From assembly GCA_001574975.1 (NCBI GenBank), contig KQ965780.1, positions 243,536 through 307,535 of the forward strand: a stretch of DNA of 64,000 bases, in the 5' to 3' direction. This stretch comes from Gonapodya prolifera JEL478 (Eukaryota; Monoblepharomycota; Monoblepharidomycetes; Monoblepharidales; Gonapodyaceae). Position 1 is the stretch's first letter; each line of letters begins with the position of its first letter. This document shows, piece by piece, positions 37,528-48,600 of this stretch. The notes beneath the pieces are model-generated. The model saw only the letters and a list, made by a program, of their open reading frames with translations, searched no databases and was not told where the DNA came from. Position numbers and translations under genes: made by a program.

Positions 37528-38424
37528 ATGCTCACTCCGGAGGAGATGGACCATCGCACACGACTCCAAGCTTCCCAAGTCTTTGAAGACCTTGTCCGCT
37601 ATAGCGACAGCACTAACAGATTATGCCTTGACGATGGTGGCTTGAGCATGCCGCCTTTTGACACATCCTCGGGATCCAAGTACGATCTCGTTCACTGCAT
37701 CGGGGTCACGTGTGCCGTGGCTCGTTCATCACTCATAATGGCAGCGTCGGAAAACAAGAGTTTGAGTGGAAGAGTTGCCACACAATTAATGGACATATGT
37801 ACCCATCCAATGACGGAGTCACGAGTCTTCCAAAGCGCGGGTGCTGTGGACAGTCGCTTGCACAGCGCTCTCAACAAGATGGACGTGATACTTGAACGTG
37901 GTCCACAATCGACTGTCCCCACTCTCAGCAGACAACTGGCACCCATCCGATCCGCGTCTCTCCCTCGCACAGCAGCAACGTCAACGCCCTCAAAAACAGC
38001 GGCAGCGCGTCCATTTCCATCGCCCGAGTCGCCACACGACACCCTCCACCAACCCACACACCACATCACCTCCAAGGACCCGCACTGCCCCAGTGGCCCC
38101 GCGCACAGATCCTTCGCAACTTCCACCCAACACTGCTTCTCTGTCCTCGGGCGGCGTCGCTGCGCCTGCTCCTACTCCTTCTCCTACTCCCATTTCAACT
38201 GCACTGCCACAACCTCAAACTTGATACCCACCTCCGCATGTGCCTCCGTGCCCGAGCAACAGCACACCTGCGATAAGGACCAGGATGAGGACAGGGACAA
38301 AATACGGACAAAGGACAGACTTGTAGGACGGCGCAAGCGTGGGATCGAGGAGGGCGTCGCTCGTGCGGGGGGGAAAAGGGGGAGGGTATATGCAGTTTGG
38401 AAAGGTATGAAACAAGGGGGGTGA
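37528..38424 (+). CDS. Hypothetical ORF that runs into the Sds3-like relic
   Basis: Open frame with an ATG at 37528 (MLTPEEMDHRTRLQASQVFE; the frame is open back to 37387). The first ~140 residues, to about 37945, are protein-like (SKYDLVHCIGVTCAVARSSL) but unrecognised. From there the frame enters sequence related to the Sds3-like gene at 41951-45214, partly in the wrong frame, and picks up its RLVGRRKRGIEEGVARAGG end (intact gene: RRKREIEEGVAGMED). It could be a chimera formed by the duplication, or just an open frame across a relic. Confidence 0.3.
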   Translation: MLTPEEMDHRTRLQASQVFEDLVRYSDSTNRLCLDDGGLSMPPFDTSSGSKYDLVHCIGVTCAVARSSLIMAASENKSLSGRVATQLMDICTHPMTESRVFQSAGAVDSRLHSALNKMDVILERGPQSTVPTLSRQLAPIRSASLPRTAATSTPSKTAAARPFPSPESPHDTLHQPTHHITSKDPHCPSGPAHRSFATSTQHCFSVLGRRRCACSYSFSYSHFNCTATTSNLIPTSACASVPEQQHTCDKDQDEDRDKIRTKDRLVGRRKRGIEEGVARAGGKRGRVYAVWKGMKQGG

Positions 38425-39120
38425 CGGCTGGTGGGACAAGTGGAGGTTGGAGGTGGACGGGTGGAGGGATGGGCGTACGGGGTATGGGATCGGAGAATGG
38501 TTGGAGATCTAGAGGCTGGGAACGGTCGAGTGGACAGCCGTGAGGGTGTTCGCGACCCTCGGAGATGGTGGGACTCGATGGAAGGGCGCGGTGGAGTCGT
38601 AGGATGGCTGGCGGGTATGGGAATAAGGTGGGGAGTTGCTGGACGACCCCTGAACCGTAAATGTGCGACCACCGCCAGAATGCGCGGGGACTGGGAGTGC
38701 TCAGTTGTTTGGAAGCGGCGCGCTGCAGTTCTTGGCCGACGATTGCCCCCATACGTTTCCTCACCGCCTTCTCCCGGAACTCCGCAGACTCTACGTAACG
38801 CACTTCTCCCACATCCACCTCTTGTACTCTCAACCCCTCGACAGGCCCGATACCTCCTTCTGTCTCGCCTGATCCGGGCGCGCCGCTACAAGTAAGAATA
38901 GAGAGGGACGCGAGGAGGGATGGAGAGGTGGAGCGGGAGCGGGTCATGAATGAGGCGGAGAAGGGAGAATCGATGGTGGATTTTATGTTGAGTGAAGATG
39001 GGTGCAGTTTGAAGTGTTCGAGTATTTGGTCGCCGCGTTCACGGTGACATTCGTGTCGCGGGCAATATTAGTGGGGAGGACGGCGCGGGTACGTCCGAGC
39101 AGCAGAAGAAGAGTCTTGGA
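37880..39120 (+). pseudogene. Decayed, inverted copy of the Sds3-like gene
   Basis: Pieces of the minus-strand Sds3-like gene at 41951-45214 recur here on the plus strand in the same order but in shifting frames. LSSGGVAAPAPTPSPTP corresponds to PASGGVAASAPAPAPAP. RRKRGIEEGVA corresponds to RRKREIEEGVA. LYVTHFSHIHLLYSQ corresponds to LYFMHLSHLHHLRTQ. RRDGEVERERVMNEAEKGES (~38920) corresponds to RRDGEIERERAMYEAGKGEA. The nucleotide match continues past 39000 (GGTGACATTCGTGT against GTGACATACGTATGT). In-frame stops and frame switches near 38870-38890 show that it is not functional. Confidence 0.8.
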
Positions 39121-39403
39121 GCGTCGGCACAGGCTCGGGTATTTGGTGTATTTATATTCATGTGGCGGAACCAATGTACACTCTCTTTGTCGGTGTTTCG
39201 CTATCCTCAATAGGTTGCTCTTAAAGCCTCAAATTGAGCTGGACCATTTTCGCTCTACATTTTGTATTATTGCAAATGCAAGAGGGAGAACCATGTACAT
39301 TACACTACTGAACAGAAACCGAGCAACACTTCCACACTTCCACCTCTTAAGCTCCTATTTTGAATGTCGATTTTCCAGCACATTAGTCGTCGAGGTCACC
39401 CCC

Positions 39404-40338
39404 TCAACCGCGCTGCGAGTGCTGATGGCTCCTGATATTCTTGCCACCACACAAACACCATGTCAGCATCACTTCCTAACTTTCACTGATCGGCCACACG
39501 CACCTGCACACAAAATGATGCATACCGTCACGAAACTTACACTCGTTGCACACGTACAGTCTGGTCTTCTTGAGCTTCCCCTTGTTGAGGACGCAGCACT
39601 CGAGCACAATCGACTCTTTGTTGCACAAGTGCTCCACTCGGTACAGCGGCCAGTCCACCTCAGGGATGCACGGGAGGCTCAAAATGGACCAACCACGAGT
39701 ATTGCCAGGGGCTCTGAGGAGCGATATTAAAACAAGATTTGAGAACAGGTTTACTTTTTGGATACTAGTTTAGAATCCAGCCATCTCAACTAACTCATAC
39801 GTAAACGCAGCTTTCGCACATACTCATCCTTTTCATGATTCGACTGGCGCAGATAAGTAATTTCATGTTCTGTTTGTTCCAGTTCTTCGTTTTTGTTCCG
39901 CAACAAAAGAGCCACTTTTTGTAAATTTCTTTCTGCATAGAACTTCAGTAGACGATTCTAGGATGGAAAAAAAAAAACATAGAAAACGTGGTCTCACGAT
40001 TCAGATCCGAGTAGTTAAACTGTTTAAAGTCTTTCGAAAGATAAGGCGTGTCCAGAATAAAACCCAAAATGGAACAGGCATGTTGTTGACACACAGCTAG
40101 GGAAGTTATGACTGAGCACGCTTGCAAGTCTGCTGAGAGCCTCTGAGTGTCACAAACGCACGTTGTCAGCTAATGGACAAGATGGAACGGTGGTTTCCTT
40201 ACCGTCAGAGTTCGCGCTAATGTTGATAGCTTCCAGTTCCGTCAGAAAAGGATCATTTGCGTTAGTTGCCCCCGCTTTTGCGGGCGTCACCTCTATCTGG
40301 AATATTCTCTCCACTGTATTTGGGGTGAAAACGGCCAT
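39404..40338 (-). CDS. Coiled-coil protein with a C-terminal CCHC-like domain (left copy)
   Basis: The ATG at 40338 opens MAVFTPNTVERIFQIEVTPA. A second exon reads ACSVITSLAVCQQHACSILG and FILDTPYLSKDFKQFNYSDL, and a third is a coiled coil (ALLLRNKNEELEQTEHEITY...LRQSNHEKDEYVRKLRLR). Using the GTATGA donor after LRLR rather than the TAG at 39790 joins it to SLPCIPEVDWPLYRVEHL and YVCNECKFRDGMHHFVC, ending near SHQHSQRG with a TGA at 39404-39406. The Cys/His spacing is C-x2-C-x6-H-x3-C. A related domain occurs on the plus strand at 40957-41353. If splicing differs, these are two adjacent genes. No known family is recognised. Confidence 0.45.
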
Positions 40339-40956
40339 GGCACTGAGCTCCAGCCAGCAGAGTTAAGAGGCAACAGGTTGGATTCCAATCCCAAGATCCG
40401 CACTGCACCTCCCCAGTGGTTTCTGGGGAGTGCTCCATGGAGTTTGCCTTGTTCTCCCAGGGGTTTGAGGCGGAAGGGCACTATGCGCAACTGGGTCTCG
40501 GACGCTTGGCGGCATCTCAATCCAGTTCCGTCTCTCCCATTTGACAAGACTGGGGCCCGGGGATCACTGCATCTATTGATAGGCTATTCATACCTAAAAA
40601 AATTTCGGCGCCTGCGGCGGGCAGGCTGAATTCGCAAGCAAATTCAAAGGGGTGCCCCATGACATATTCAAAATGCCGGCGGGGTGGCACTTATCAGTGC
40701 TTAGATGAGCTTAGGATCACGTTTTCGTCCTTAAAGTCCAAGCAGGTTCAAGTCTACCAAACCACATTCTCTGACTATGGGCTACTCTCTTCCAAGCACG
40801 AGCTCGAGTCCACAGGGTGCGCCACACTCGACTTGGCAGGAGAGCAACCCCAATGTGCTTGAAGCCCCACGACGGCATGGAAATGTGTCGATCAAAAGAC
40901 TCAACGGCAATTTCGGGTCATGTGTTGACTGCCGCGCGGTGGGAGGGCGGTGAGTT
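40339..40956. other. Central spacer of the inverted duplication
   Basis: Lies between the two divergent copies of the CCHC-like gene. It has short open frames only. A local inverted repeat (CTCCCCAG / CTGGGGAG) lies near 40410-40430. No coding sequence is supported. Confidence 0.4.
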
Positions 40957-41353
40957 TTGGTGGCCGTGACCTATGCCATTGCATTTTGCAACATTGCCGT
41001 TGATAACCACACCTGCTACCACAGCGCAATCGGCGGCAGCAACAGATGGTCTCTCAGCAACTTTCCCTGCATCCCACGATCTGAGTACCACCGTTACCGC
41101 GTGGATTACCTCTCCGACGACACGTGGGATGTGCTGCAATTCGGCATTATGGAGGAAGATGGCACAATCAAGCAAGGTCGAAAAATGTTCGTGTGCAAGG
41201 TGTGCAAATTCCGCAACGGCGATCATTACTTTGTGTGCAGGTACGTGTATGAAGGGCTGAACGACCGGGATGAGATGCTGATGACTTTGTGTATCCGGCA
41301 GCGGCAAAAACAAAGCCAAACACAGACACTCTGCCAATGGTTTCCAGGCTTGA
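40957..41353 (+). CDS. CCHC-like domain protein (right copy), N-terminus not found
   Basis: The plus-strand frame contains SNFPCIPRSEYHRYRVDYL and MFVCKVCKFRNGDHYFVC, matching the left copy in the same C-x2-C-x6-H-x3-C spacing. A GTACGT...GGCAG intron (~41241-41299) then joins it to SGKNKAKHRHSANGFQA with a TGA at 41351-41353; the left copy ends similarly (GGKNIRSHQHSQRG). No ATG is found near the start of the frame and the coiled-coil exons of the left copy were not found upstream. The first exon is therefore either missing (truncated copy) or different. Confidence 0.45.
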
Positions 41354-41654
41354 GCAATACGGATACGTCGACATTTTCAACATCGTCCAGCCACCACAAC
41401 CTCTCTCATAGCAGAGATTGCACCACATCAGTGGTTTCACTCAAAATGTCGAGTCTTTGCGTAGTTCGACAATGGGCGATCCGGCGATCAGCAAAGCATT
41501 TCACTTTCTCATATTTTTTTTTATCACACGCTGTGCCAATAAGATGAACGTCCTAGCTGTTCCGTGTGTCATTGATCAGTATGATCTAATGTCTCAATAT
41601 CGATTTGGCACTTTCCCACCCCGCCTCAAGTTGGTGATTGCACATCGCTAGTGC

Positions 41655-41924
41655 TCAAGGCAATCCCCAATAGCCGTCATGAGTAGCATGTCCACGAAGC
41701 GCACTCTGAATACAAACACCAGGATCGCCCGAAAACAACACATCCATGACATCTTCCTCTGCAATGAGGGTCATTAGGGTCTCATTATATTCCACAACGA
41801 AAAGAAAACCAGCGAGGCATTTGTTACAGCCACGTTCTACCGCTACGTCTCTACCACCGGGCAACTCGTTCGTCTCTGCAAGGTTTATCGTCCGTGTCTG
41901 CCCCACAAGGTCGATCCACCCCAA
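41655..41924 (-). CDS. Small hypothetical protein (89 codons)
   Basis: Uninterrupted frame with an ATG at 41924 (MGWIDLVGQTRTINLAETNE), then GCNKCLAGFLFVVEYNETLM and LIAEEDVMDVLFSGDPGV. The composition is that of a folded protein. It lies directly after the Sds3-like stop (41951) on the same strand, so it could instead be part of that transcript. No family is recognised. Confidence 0.35.
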   Translation of the reverse strand: MGWIDLVGQTRTINLAETNELPGGRDVAVERGCNKCLAGFLFVVEYNETLMTLIAEEDVMDVLFSGDPGVCIQSALRGHATHDGYWGLP

Positions 41925-41950
41925 ACCAGACTACACTACCCCGTCTACCC

Positions 41951-44900
41951 TCACGCAGGCCCTGAGTCCACCTCCATCGCCAACGCTCCACTCCCGCTCC
42001 CACTCGTAACCGCATTCACACCCGCATTCCCACCCGCGGCTCCTCCACCACCTCCTTCCCCATGGTCCTTCCTGACGCGCTCCCTCTCCCTCTCCCTCTC
42101 CCGTTCGGCGACCCTACCTGCCAGGGCGCCCCAGCCATTGCGCATCCTCCTCAAATCCTCCCCGCCGTCGTGCTCCCGAACCGCCCACAACATGTCGCCC
42201 TTGGTGCCACCGACACGGGTCCGGCGCCGACCTTGTCGCGTTTCGAGCCACGCCGTCGCGTACAGGTTCATGCTTGAGTGCAGGCTGGTCGGACCACCTG
42301 GGACGGGGTGCAATGCCGGAGGGGGTGGCGGTGGGCGGAAGAACAGGTACGGGCCTGTCGTGGCGGGTGCTGCAGGGGCGCCGGCATCTTTCGCTGCTGC
42401 TGATTCCTTTTCCTTATCCTTCTCCTTCTCTTTGTTCTGCTCACTTTCTTGGTCCTTGCCCTTCTCCTTTTCCTTCCCACCTTCAACCTCCTCCACACTC
42501 GGCACATACACACCCAAGCCGACACTCCCCGGCCGGGGGAACGCAAAGGACCCCAGCGTCAAGTCCACGGGCCACCCACCCGGCCGCACAGGGGCCGATG
42601 CGCGGGTGGCGGGTTGCGAAAGAAAGTCGCTCCGTGTGCCGAAGCGGCGGAGGCGGGGGGCCTCTGCAAGGGGAGAGGGGCGACGACGGGTTTTTTGGTA
42701 TATGCTGGGGACAAACACTCTCCTGGACATCCGCAAACTCACCCTCGATGGCCTCGAATTTGTTCAGCTCGGGATCCCTCAGCTGCCGCTTTCGTTCCTC
42801 GATGCGGGCCAGGATGCGGTCGCGGGCGAGGTGTTTCGATTTCTGTGTGGGGTGGGGTGGGGTGGGGAAGAGACGGAACGTGTTGAGGAACACTTTGTAC
42901 CGCAATGAGAGAGCCCGTCAAACGCTCCAAGACTGCTCCGACACGGCCGCTCGAACGTGCCCGCGCAGTCCTCGCCACCGATGCCGCCCACACATACGTA
43001 TGTCACAGGGAACACGGCGTCCGAAACGACGAAATTCCAAACCAAGAACGTCGCACCAACCACCACCACCAACGCCCCGCCGCACACTCACCATAAACTC
43101 CGCAATCGCCTCCCCCTTCCCCGCCTCATACATGGCGCGTTCCCTCTCGATCTCCCCATCCCGTCTGGCCTCCTCCCGTCGAATCTGCTCGTCGCGCCGA
43201 GCGCGGGCCAGGCGGGCCAGGTGGAGGTATGTCGGGTGCGTCTGCGATAGGGTTTGTGTGCGCAGGTGGTGCAGGTGCGAGAGGTGCATGAAGTAGAGTC
43301 TGTGAGTGGTGCCGAGAGGGTGAAGTGGGAGGTGGATGTGGTGAGAAAACCGTTTAAGTGAGCGGTTCCACCCAAACACCCGTCGCACATGTACAGCCCA
43401 CATTTCCGAGCCTCCACCCGTTCCTCCGCACGTCGCACACAGCCCCAACCGTCCAAGCCTCAACCCGTCCCTCCACACGTCGCACACACCAGCAACTCTC
43501 CAGCCCTCCAGCCCTCCTCAACACCTCGAAGCCTGGATCCACCCGCCCCTCCACACCACACACCAGCAATCCTCCAGCCCTCCAACCCTCCACCCGTTCC
43601 ACTCCCACACCCCACACCCCACAAACCCACAATTCCACCCACACCCGTCCCCCACAAGCCCCAACAATCACCACCCTCCCACGTCTCCAACCCCAACAAG
43701 CCCCAACACCCAACCTCCACCCCCCAGCCCGAACACACTCACTGCTCGATATTCCACCCAACCTCGTCCTCCATTCCCGCGACGCCCTCCTCGATCTCGC
43801 GCTTTCGCCTACCGGCAAGTTGCAGTCGGGCGCGTGGTCTGTCCTTGTCCTTGTCCTTTTCCCTAACCCTTTCCGGGTCCTTGTCTTTGTCCCGTTCTTT
43901 TTCTTTCTCTTTTTCTCGGACGGGGACGTGGTCGTGCTCCGGGGCGTTCGCGGAGGCAGTGGAAGCAGGAACAGATGTGGGGGCAGGCTGATCGAGCGAG
44001 GTAGGTTTTGCAGGTGCGGAAGGAGTTGGGGTGGGGGCAGACGCAGGATTAGCAGCGCGTTGTGGGGCGGCCTTGGGAGGAGCAGGAGCAGGAGCAGGCG
44101 CGGGGGCAGAAGCAGCGACGCCACCCGAGGCGGGAAGAGAAGGTGCAGCCATGTCGGGAGGAACAGGCGAGGGTCCGGTGCGCGGGCGTTTGAGCGTGTG
44201 GGTTGCTGGGTCGGCTGGCGGGGGCGCTGGTCTGTGGATGTGGTGCGCCGACGCCGATGTCGAGTCGGGAGCAGGACGGGCGGGGGAGAGGGAGAGCGCG
44301 GGAAGGGTAACCTGGGGAGGTGAGTGGATTGGTTGAGCAGAGGGGGAAAGTGCGGGTGTTGAGGAGGGGGGAGTGAGTGAGGACGTGGCGGGGCGGAATG
44401 AAGAGGTGGAGGAAGGGGGGACGCGCTGTCCCTGCGCCTGCCCTTGCTGTTGTTGGGAGAGTTGTTGGTGTTGGGAGAGGGAGAGCTGCTGCTGCGGGAT
44501 GGTCGGTGTGATCTGTCTCGCGAGCGTGGGGTGTGCGGAGGGGTGTGCAGGGTGTGCCGCCGGGTGGGACGGTACGTGAGATGGGTGAGGAAGTGGGTGG
44601 GATAGGTGGGGTTGGTACGAGGGCTGTGCGAGAGGCGGGAGTGTCGGGTGGGGGAGTGGCTGTGTCGGCTGTGTGGGCGGTGGGTAGAGCGGATGCGCAA
44701 TGTGCTGGGTGTGTTGCGGATGCTGTGCGAGCTGCGGGTGCTGCGGGTGCGGGAGGGAGTGTGCAGGGACGGGTAGTTGCGCTTGCGGAGGGTACACGGG
44801 CGGCATGTACCGCGGGGCGAGTTGGGGCGACGACATCTGCGGCAGCGCCAGCTGGTGGGCGAGCGGGGGCAGCGGCATTAAGGGTGCAGAAGGTCCGCCG

Positions 44901-45214
44901 TACTGCGGGTGCATCTGCTGGTTGAGCGGCTGCGGAGTCTGCGGGTGTGTCGAGTGTCCCATCTGCCCCGTCTGCCCGCCCTGCGCGTACTGCCCGCCGT
45001 TCCCACCACCACCGCCGACGACACGCAGACGTACGGGGTAGACTGCCGACCTGCCTGGCTCTGTCTTGACGCCCTCCGTGCCCACTGCACCTCCAGCGCC
45101 AGCCCCGACTCCCCCCGCTCCTCCCACTCCGCCCAATCCCCCCGCGGCCATCGCCGGCTGCCCATCGCCCCGCCTGTCGCCGCCGCCGTCCTGTCCGCTA
45201 GAAACGCCGCTCAT
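41951..45214 (-). CDS. Sds3-like subunit of a Sin3-type histone deacetylase complex
   Basis: Likely nuclear scaffold subunit linking Sin3 and the deacetylase. The putative ATG at 45214 (MSGVSSGQDGGGDRRGDG) begins a long Pro/Gln/His-rich disordered region (PLPHPTLPPLAQPSYQPHL etc.) ending in a basic patch (REKEKEKERDKDKDPERVRE; RRKREIEEGVAGMEDE, ~43760). The recognisable Sds3-type helix follows after a ~440-nt intron: LYFMHLSHLHHLRTQTLSQT-HPTYLHLARLARARRDEQIR (~43280) and RRDGEIERERAMYEAGKGEA. A later exon carries ILARIEERKRQLRDPELNKF. The C-terminus has a second KEKEKDKEKE block and ends at 41951. Exons between ~42900 and 43080 are tentative. The assignment rests mainly on the THP-type helix; other coiled-coil corepressor families are possible. 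Confidence 0.6.
43310..43738. repeat. Low-complexity CCAACCCTCC/CACCC tract in an intron
   Basis: Plus-strand C/A-rich imperfect repeats (CGTCGCACACACCAGCAACT, CCAGCCCTCCA, CACCCACACCCGTCCC) fill most of the long intron that separates the basic patch from the Sds3-type helix. The complementary G/T-rich type of sequence occupies the equivalent place (38430-38760) in the decayed plus-strand copy. Confidence 0.65.
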
Positions 45215-45686
45215 TGCGCACTCTGCGCGACTCCACTGGCAACTGTCGCTGCTGCAGTCGCACCGTCCTCGTCCGCGTCCGCTCTGCTCGCTCTGTCCAG
45301 TTGCTGACCTCTTGCGCCTTCCCGCGTGTCCGCGAGTGCTTTTCTGTCTCGCTTCGCAGCGATGACGAACTTGGTTGGACCTGAACCTTCGTGCCCGAGC
45401 CACTTTGTACACCGAACCCCTCAGCCCAACCTTACTCACACCTCGCGCATCGTTCACTTTATTGCACCTCAGAAATAAGAGGATTCTGACTTGGTCACCA
45501 GGGAGCCCGTTCCTACGGGATGGTCGCCCCCTCGTTAACCCATTCTTTTTGTTTCATTTTGTGGCACATTGAGCTGTTGACTCGTTTTGCCGATAAAGGG
45601 GGAGAAAATAAATCTAGTTGCTTTTGGGTGTGGCCGCCAATTGATTTAATAATTTTGGACCGTCTCCCAAACCAACAAATCCCCAA

Positions 45687-48600
45687 ATGGCGGACACGCA
45701 CACCGCCGCTCGCCGCCGCAGACCCGGAAACCCCCAAGACAGAGACGACGACGACGCACCGATGGCCGACGCGGACCGTGTCGGAGATTCCGAGCCGGAG
45801 TTGGAGGATGGCGGTCACGAGGAGAGCGAGGGAGGCGAGGAGAGCGAGGACGAACTGCAGCCACCGCGTAAAAGAACGCGACGCAGCCGACGAGTGAGCT
45901 GAGTGAGCCACGTGATGGCTGATGCGGGCGGTCGGGTCCAGAGAGGTGTTTTTTGTCGCACATGGCATGGGCGGAGGCGAGAGTCACGTTCGGCAGGACA
46001 TGGCGAGGACTGCACTGCACACTTATGATTCGTTTTTGGCATGCGCGAATTCGAACCGAGGATCACGTAGCGACAGGGCACGTCGAGGAACCTGATACTT
46101 GCGTGTTTCGGTTTCCCCTTCAGTGAGGATGGCGAAACATCGCGGAGCAAAATGTATCGGGCACTGCGCTTGCGTTATGGCTTCATCTGCTTTAATTTGG
46201 CGAGGGTCGTTGGGTGACAGGACGTTTCAAGGACTGCTCTTACTTGATGGGATTTTAGCCTCACTTCGCAGCGAGGCTCACCTTTTCCTCTGTCCCCCGT
46301 CATCCCCTCTTCTACCTTCCACCTTCCACCCCCTTGTTTCTACAAACAACAACCGTCGCTAGCACGCGGCACTCATGTACCTCGACATGCAAGTCGAAGT
46401 TGACGACGACGAGGAGGAGGAGGAAGAGGATGAAGGCGAGTGGGAGGAGGGTCAATGGGAGGAGGAAGGATCAGGTCTTGGTGGTACGTACATGTCTGCT
46501 GCACGCACAAAACAGGGGCACTCGAACCCGCGCTCTGCCCCCCTCCTCCCATCCCCGCAACCCGACACGTAGACGCCACCGATGGCGCTGCACACCGCGA
46601 CATCACCCGCCGCCTCCACGCGGACCACGCCGACACCGACGACACGCCAGAGGTGCTCGCAGCCGCCTTACGTGCTCGGTACGCCGGCGCATACACACGC
46701 AATTCTGGCCACAACACCGACTCCGTCTCCCAGAGAGACCGCCCTCATGCACCCCCTCCACCGCCCCCGCCACGGTTGGAAGGACGAGACCTTCCCGTGT
46801 TTGCCGTCAAGTGCCGCTCGGGACGGGAGATGGACGTCGTGGCGGGCATTGCGCGGCGGTGCTGGAGCGGCAGCGTGGGTGGCCGTGGTGGGGCGAGTGC
46901 GGAGGCAGGAGCGGGAGCAGGGGCAGGAGCAAGAGTGAGACCAGGAACAGGAGCAGGACCGTCCGTTCTCGCATGCTTCGCCCGACACAACCTCCGCCGG
47001 TACATCTATATCGAGGCCCGTTCCAAAGCCCACGTTGGTGCGGCGGTCGACACTATCGGCGACGTGTATCCCGGTCGCGGGTTGAGCGGTGTCACGATGC
47101 TGGATGATGGGGACGTGCGTGGATTGTTGTTTGCGACGGGGATGGGGACGGGGACGGGGAGTGACGCGAACGACGGCAAGGTGTGCAAGGTGAAGACGGG
47201 AGAGTGGGTTCGTGTGCGCCGACCGACACTCTACGCGGGGGATTTGGCTCAGGTGAGTGACATCCACCCCCTCCACTTCATTTGATGAGGAGGTGAGAGG
47301 TGATTGATTTTGACCGTATCTGCGCCCCCGCCGCCACGGTTGTTGTCGACTGTCAAGGTCGTGTCGGTGGATCAAGACGAATCGTGCACCGTTCGGATGG
47401 TGCCGAGGTTGGAACCTGTGGGGGCCGACTTCCAAAGGAGGGACATACACGGGACCGGTATGGGCGGCAAGAGGAAAAAAGGTGTAGGTGGGGATGGAGT
47501 TCGGCCGGCTGCAAAACTGTTCAACGCAGAGGACTGGCCGTGAGTATTGCGTGAGAGGGAGCCGAGAGTCGAGACGGGAGTGGTCTTCATACCGCCCCTC
47601 TCCAACTCACTCTCCCCCGCCCAGCCCACGAGTGGTCCAGGTGCTTGCCAACGGCAACCGACGCCTCACTCACGTGGGCAAGACCGTGGATGCGGAAGGG
47701 TACTATCTTGCCCACGTCGCGCTCGAGGCGGTGGAGGCGCCCATTGCTGATCCCACTTTAGATGAGGTCCAGGCTTACCTTGGCGGCTCGTTGGCTGCGG
47801 CCAGCGGGTCCGTCGCGGGGATAGGTGAAATTGTGGGAAATCCGGCCGTGTCTGATTTCGCACCGGGTGAGGAGGTGGAGGTTACGAATGGTCAGCTCAG
47901 GGGGATGGTTGGAAAGGTTCACAAGGTGGAAGGCAGCGCTGTCGTGGTCAAGCTGGACGGTCTCAAGGTACGTATCACAGTCACAAAATTGCCGTTGAAA
48001 AAGAAACTGATCGGCCGTTCCCGGCTCCTGTCGTCCCGCTCGATAGGACGTGAATCCTTTCACCCCAAACGATCTAAGGAAACGATTTCGCACCGGTGAC
48101 CACGTTCGCGTTCTTGCCGGCCAGTTTGCTCTTCATACGGGCTCGGTACTTAAGATTGCCGAACCGTTCGCAACCCTGCTCGCTGATGCGACCAAGGAGG
48201 AGATCCAGGTCTTCTCCAAGGATCTTCGACTGGCGGCCCAAGCAGGCGCTGAAGCGTTGGGTGCGGGGGGAAGGACGATGGTGGGAGCGCGATCGCACAG
48301 CTTTGACTTGCTGGATCTTGTCAACGTCGAGTGAGTTTCGCCCTGAGTGATATGCAGTGTTTTGGTCCTTGACCATATTAGTTTTGTCTACTTTCATGAT
48401 GGTACAGTTATCAAACTGTAGGCTGCATCACAAGCTTGGCCGCAGATTCCGCCGTGCTTGTGGACCAGAATGGCACCACGAAACGAATTCCCCTCTCTCT
48501 TCTGACGAAAACGATGGACGCTCTTCGTTTTGCAGTGGCTGACGCGCAGGGTCTACCGCTCATGTCAGGCGACATGGTCTTGGTGAGCCCCGCCAATGGC

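Noticed and set aside
42062-43296. Plus-strand ORFs of up to 340 codons
   Set aside because: No domain, and codon composition mirrors the antisense Sds3-like exons with their KEKEKDKEKE blocks.
43358-44336. Long plus-strand frames (several hundred codons) opposite the Sds3-like gene
   Set aside because: They are Pro/Thr/Ser or Gly/Arg low-complexity shadows of the GC-rich minus-strand coding region and repeat intron.
46040-46080. A tRNA T-arm-like word on the minus strand (GGTTCGAATTC)
   Set aside because: Position 61 would be T rather than the C needed to pair with G53, and no acceptor, D or anticodon arm could be built around it.
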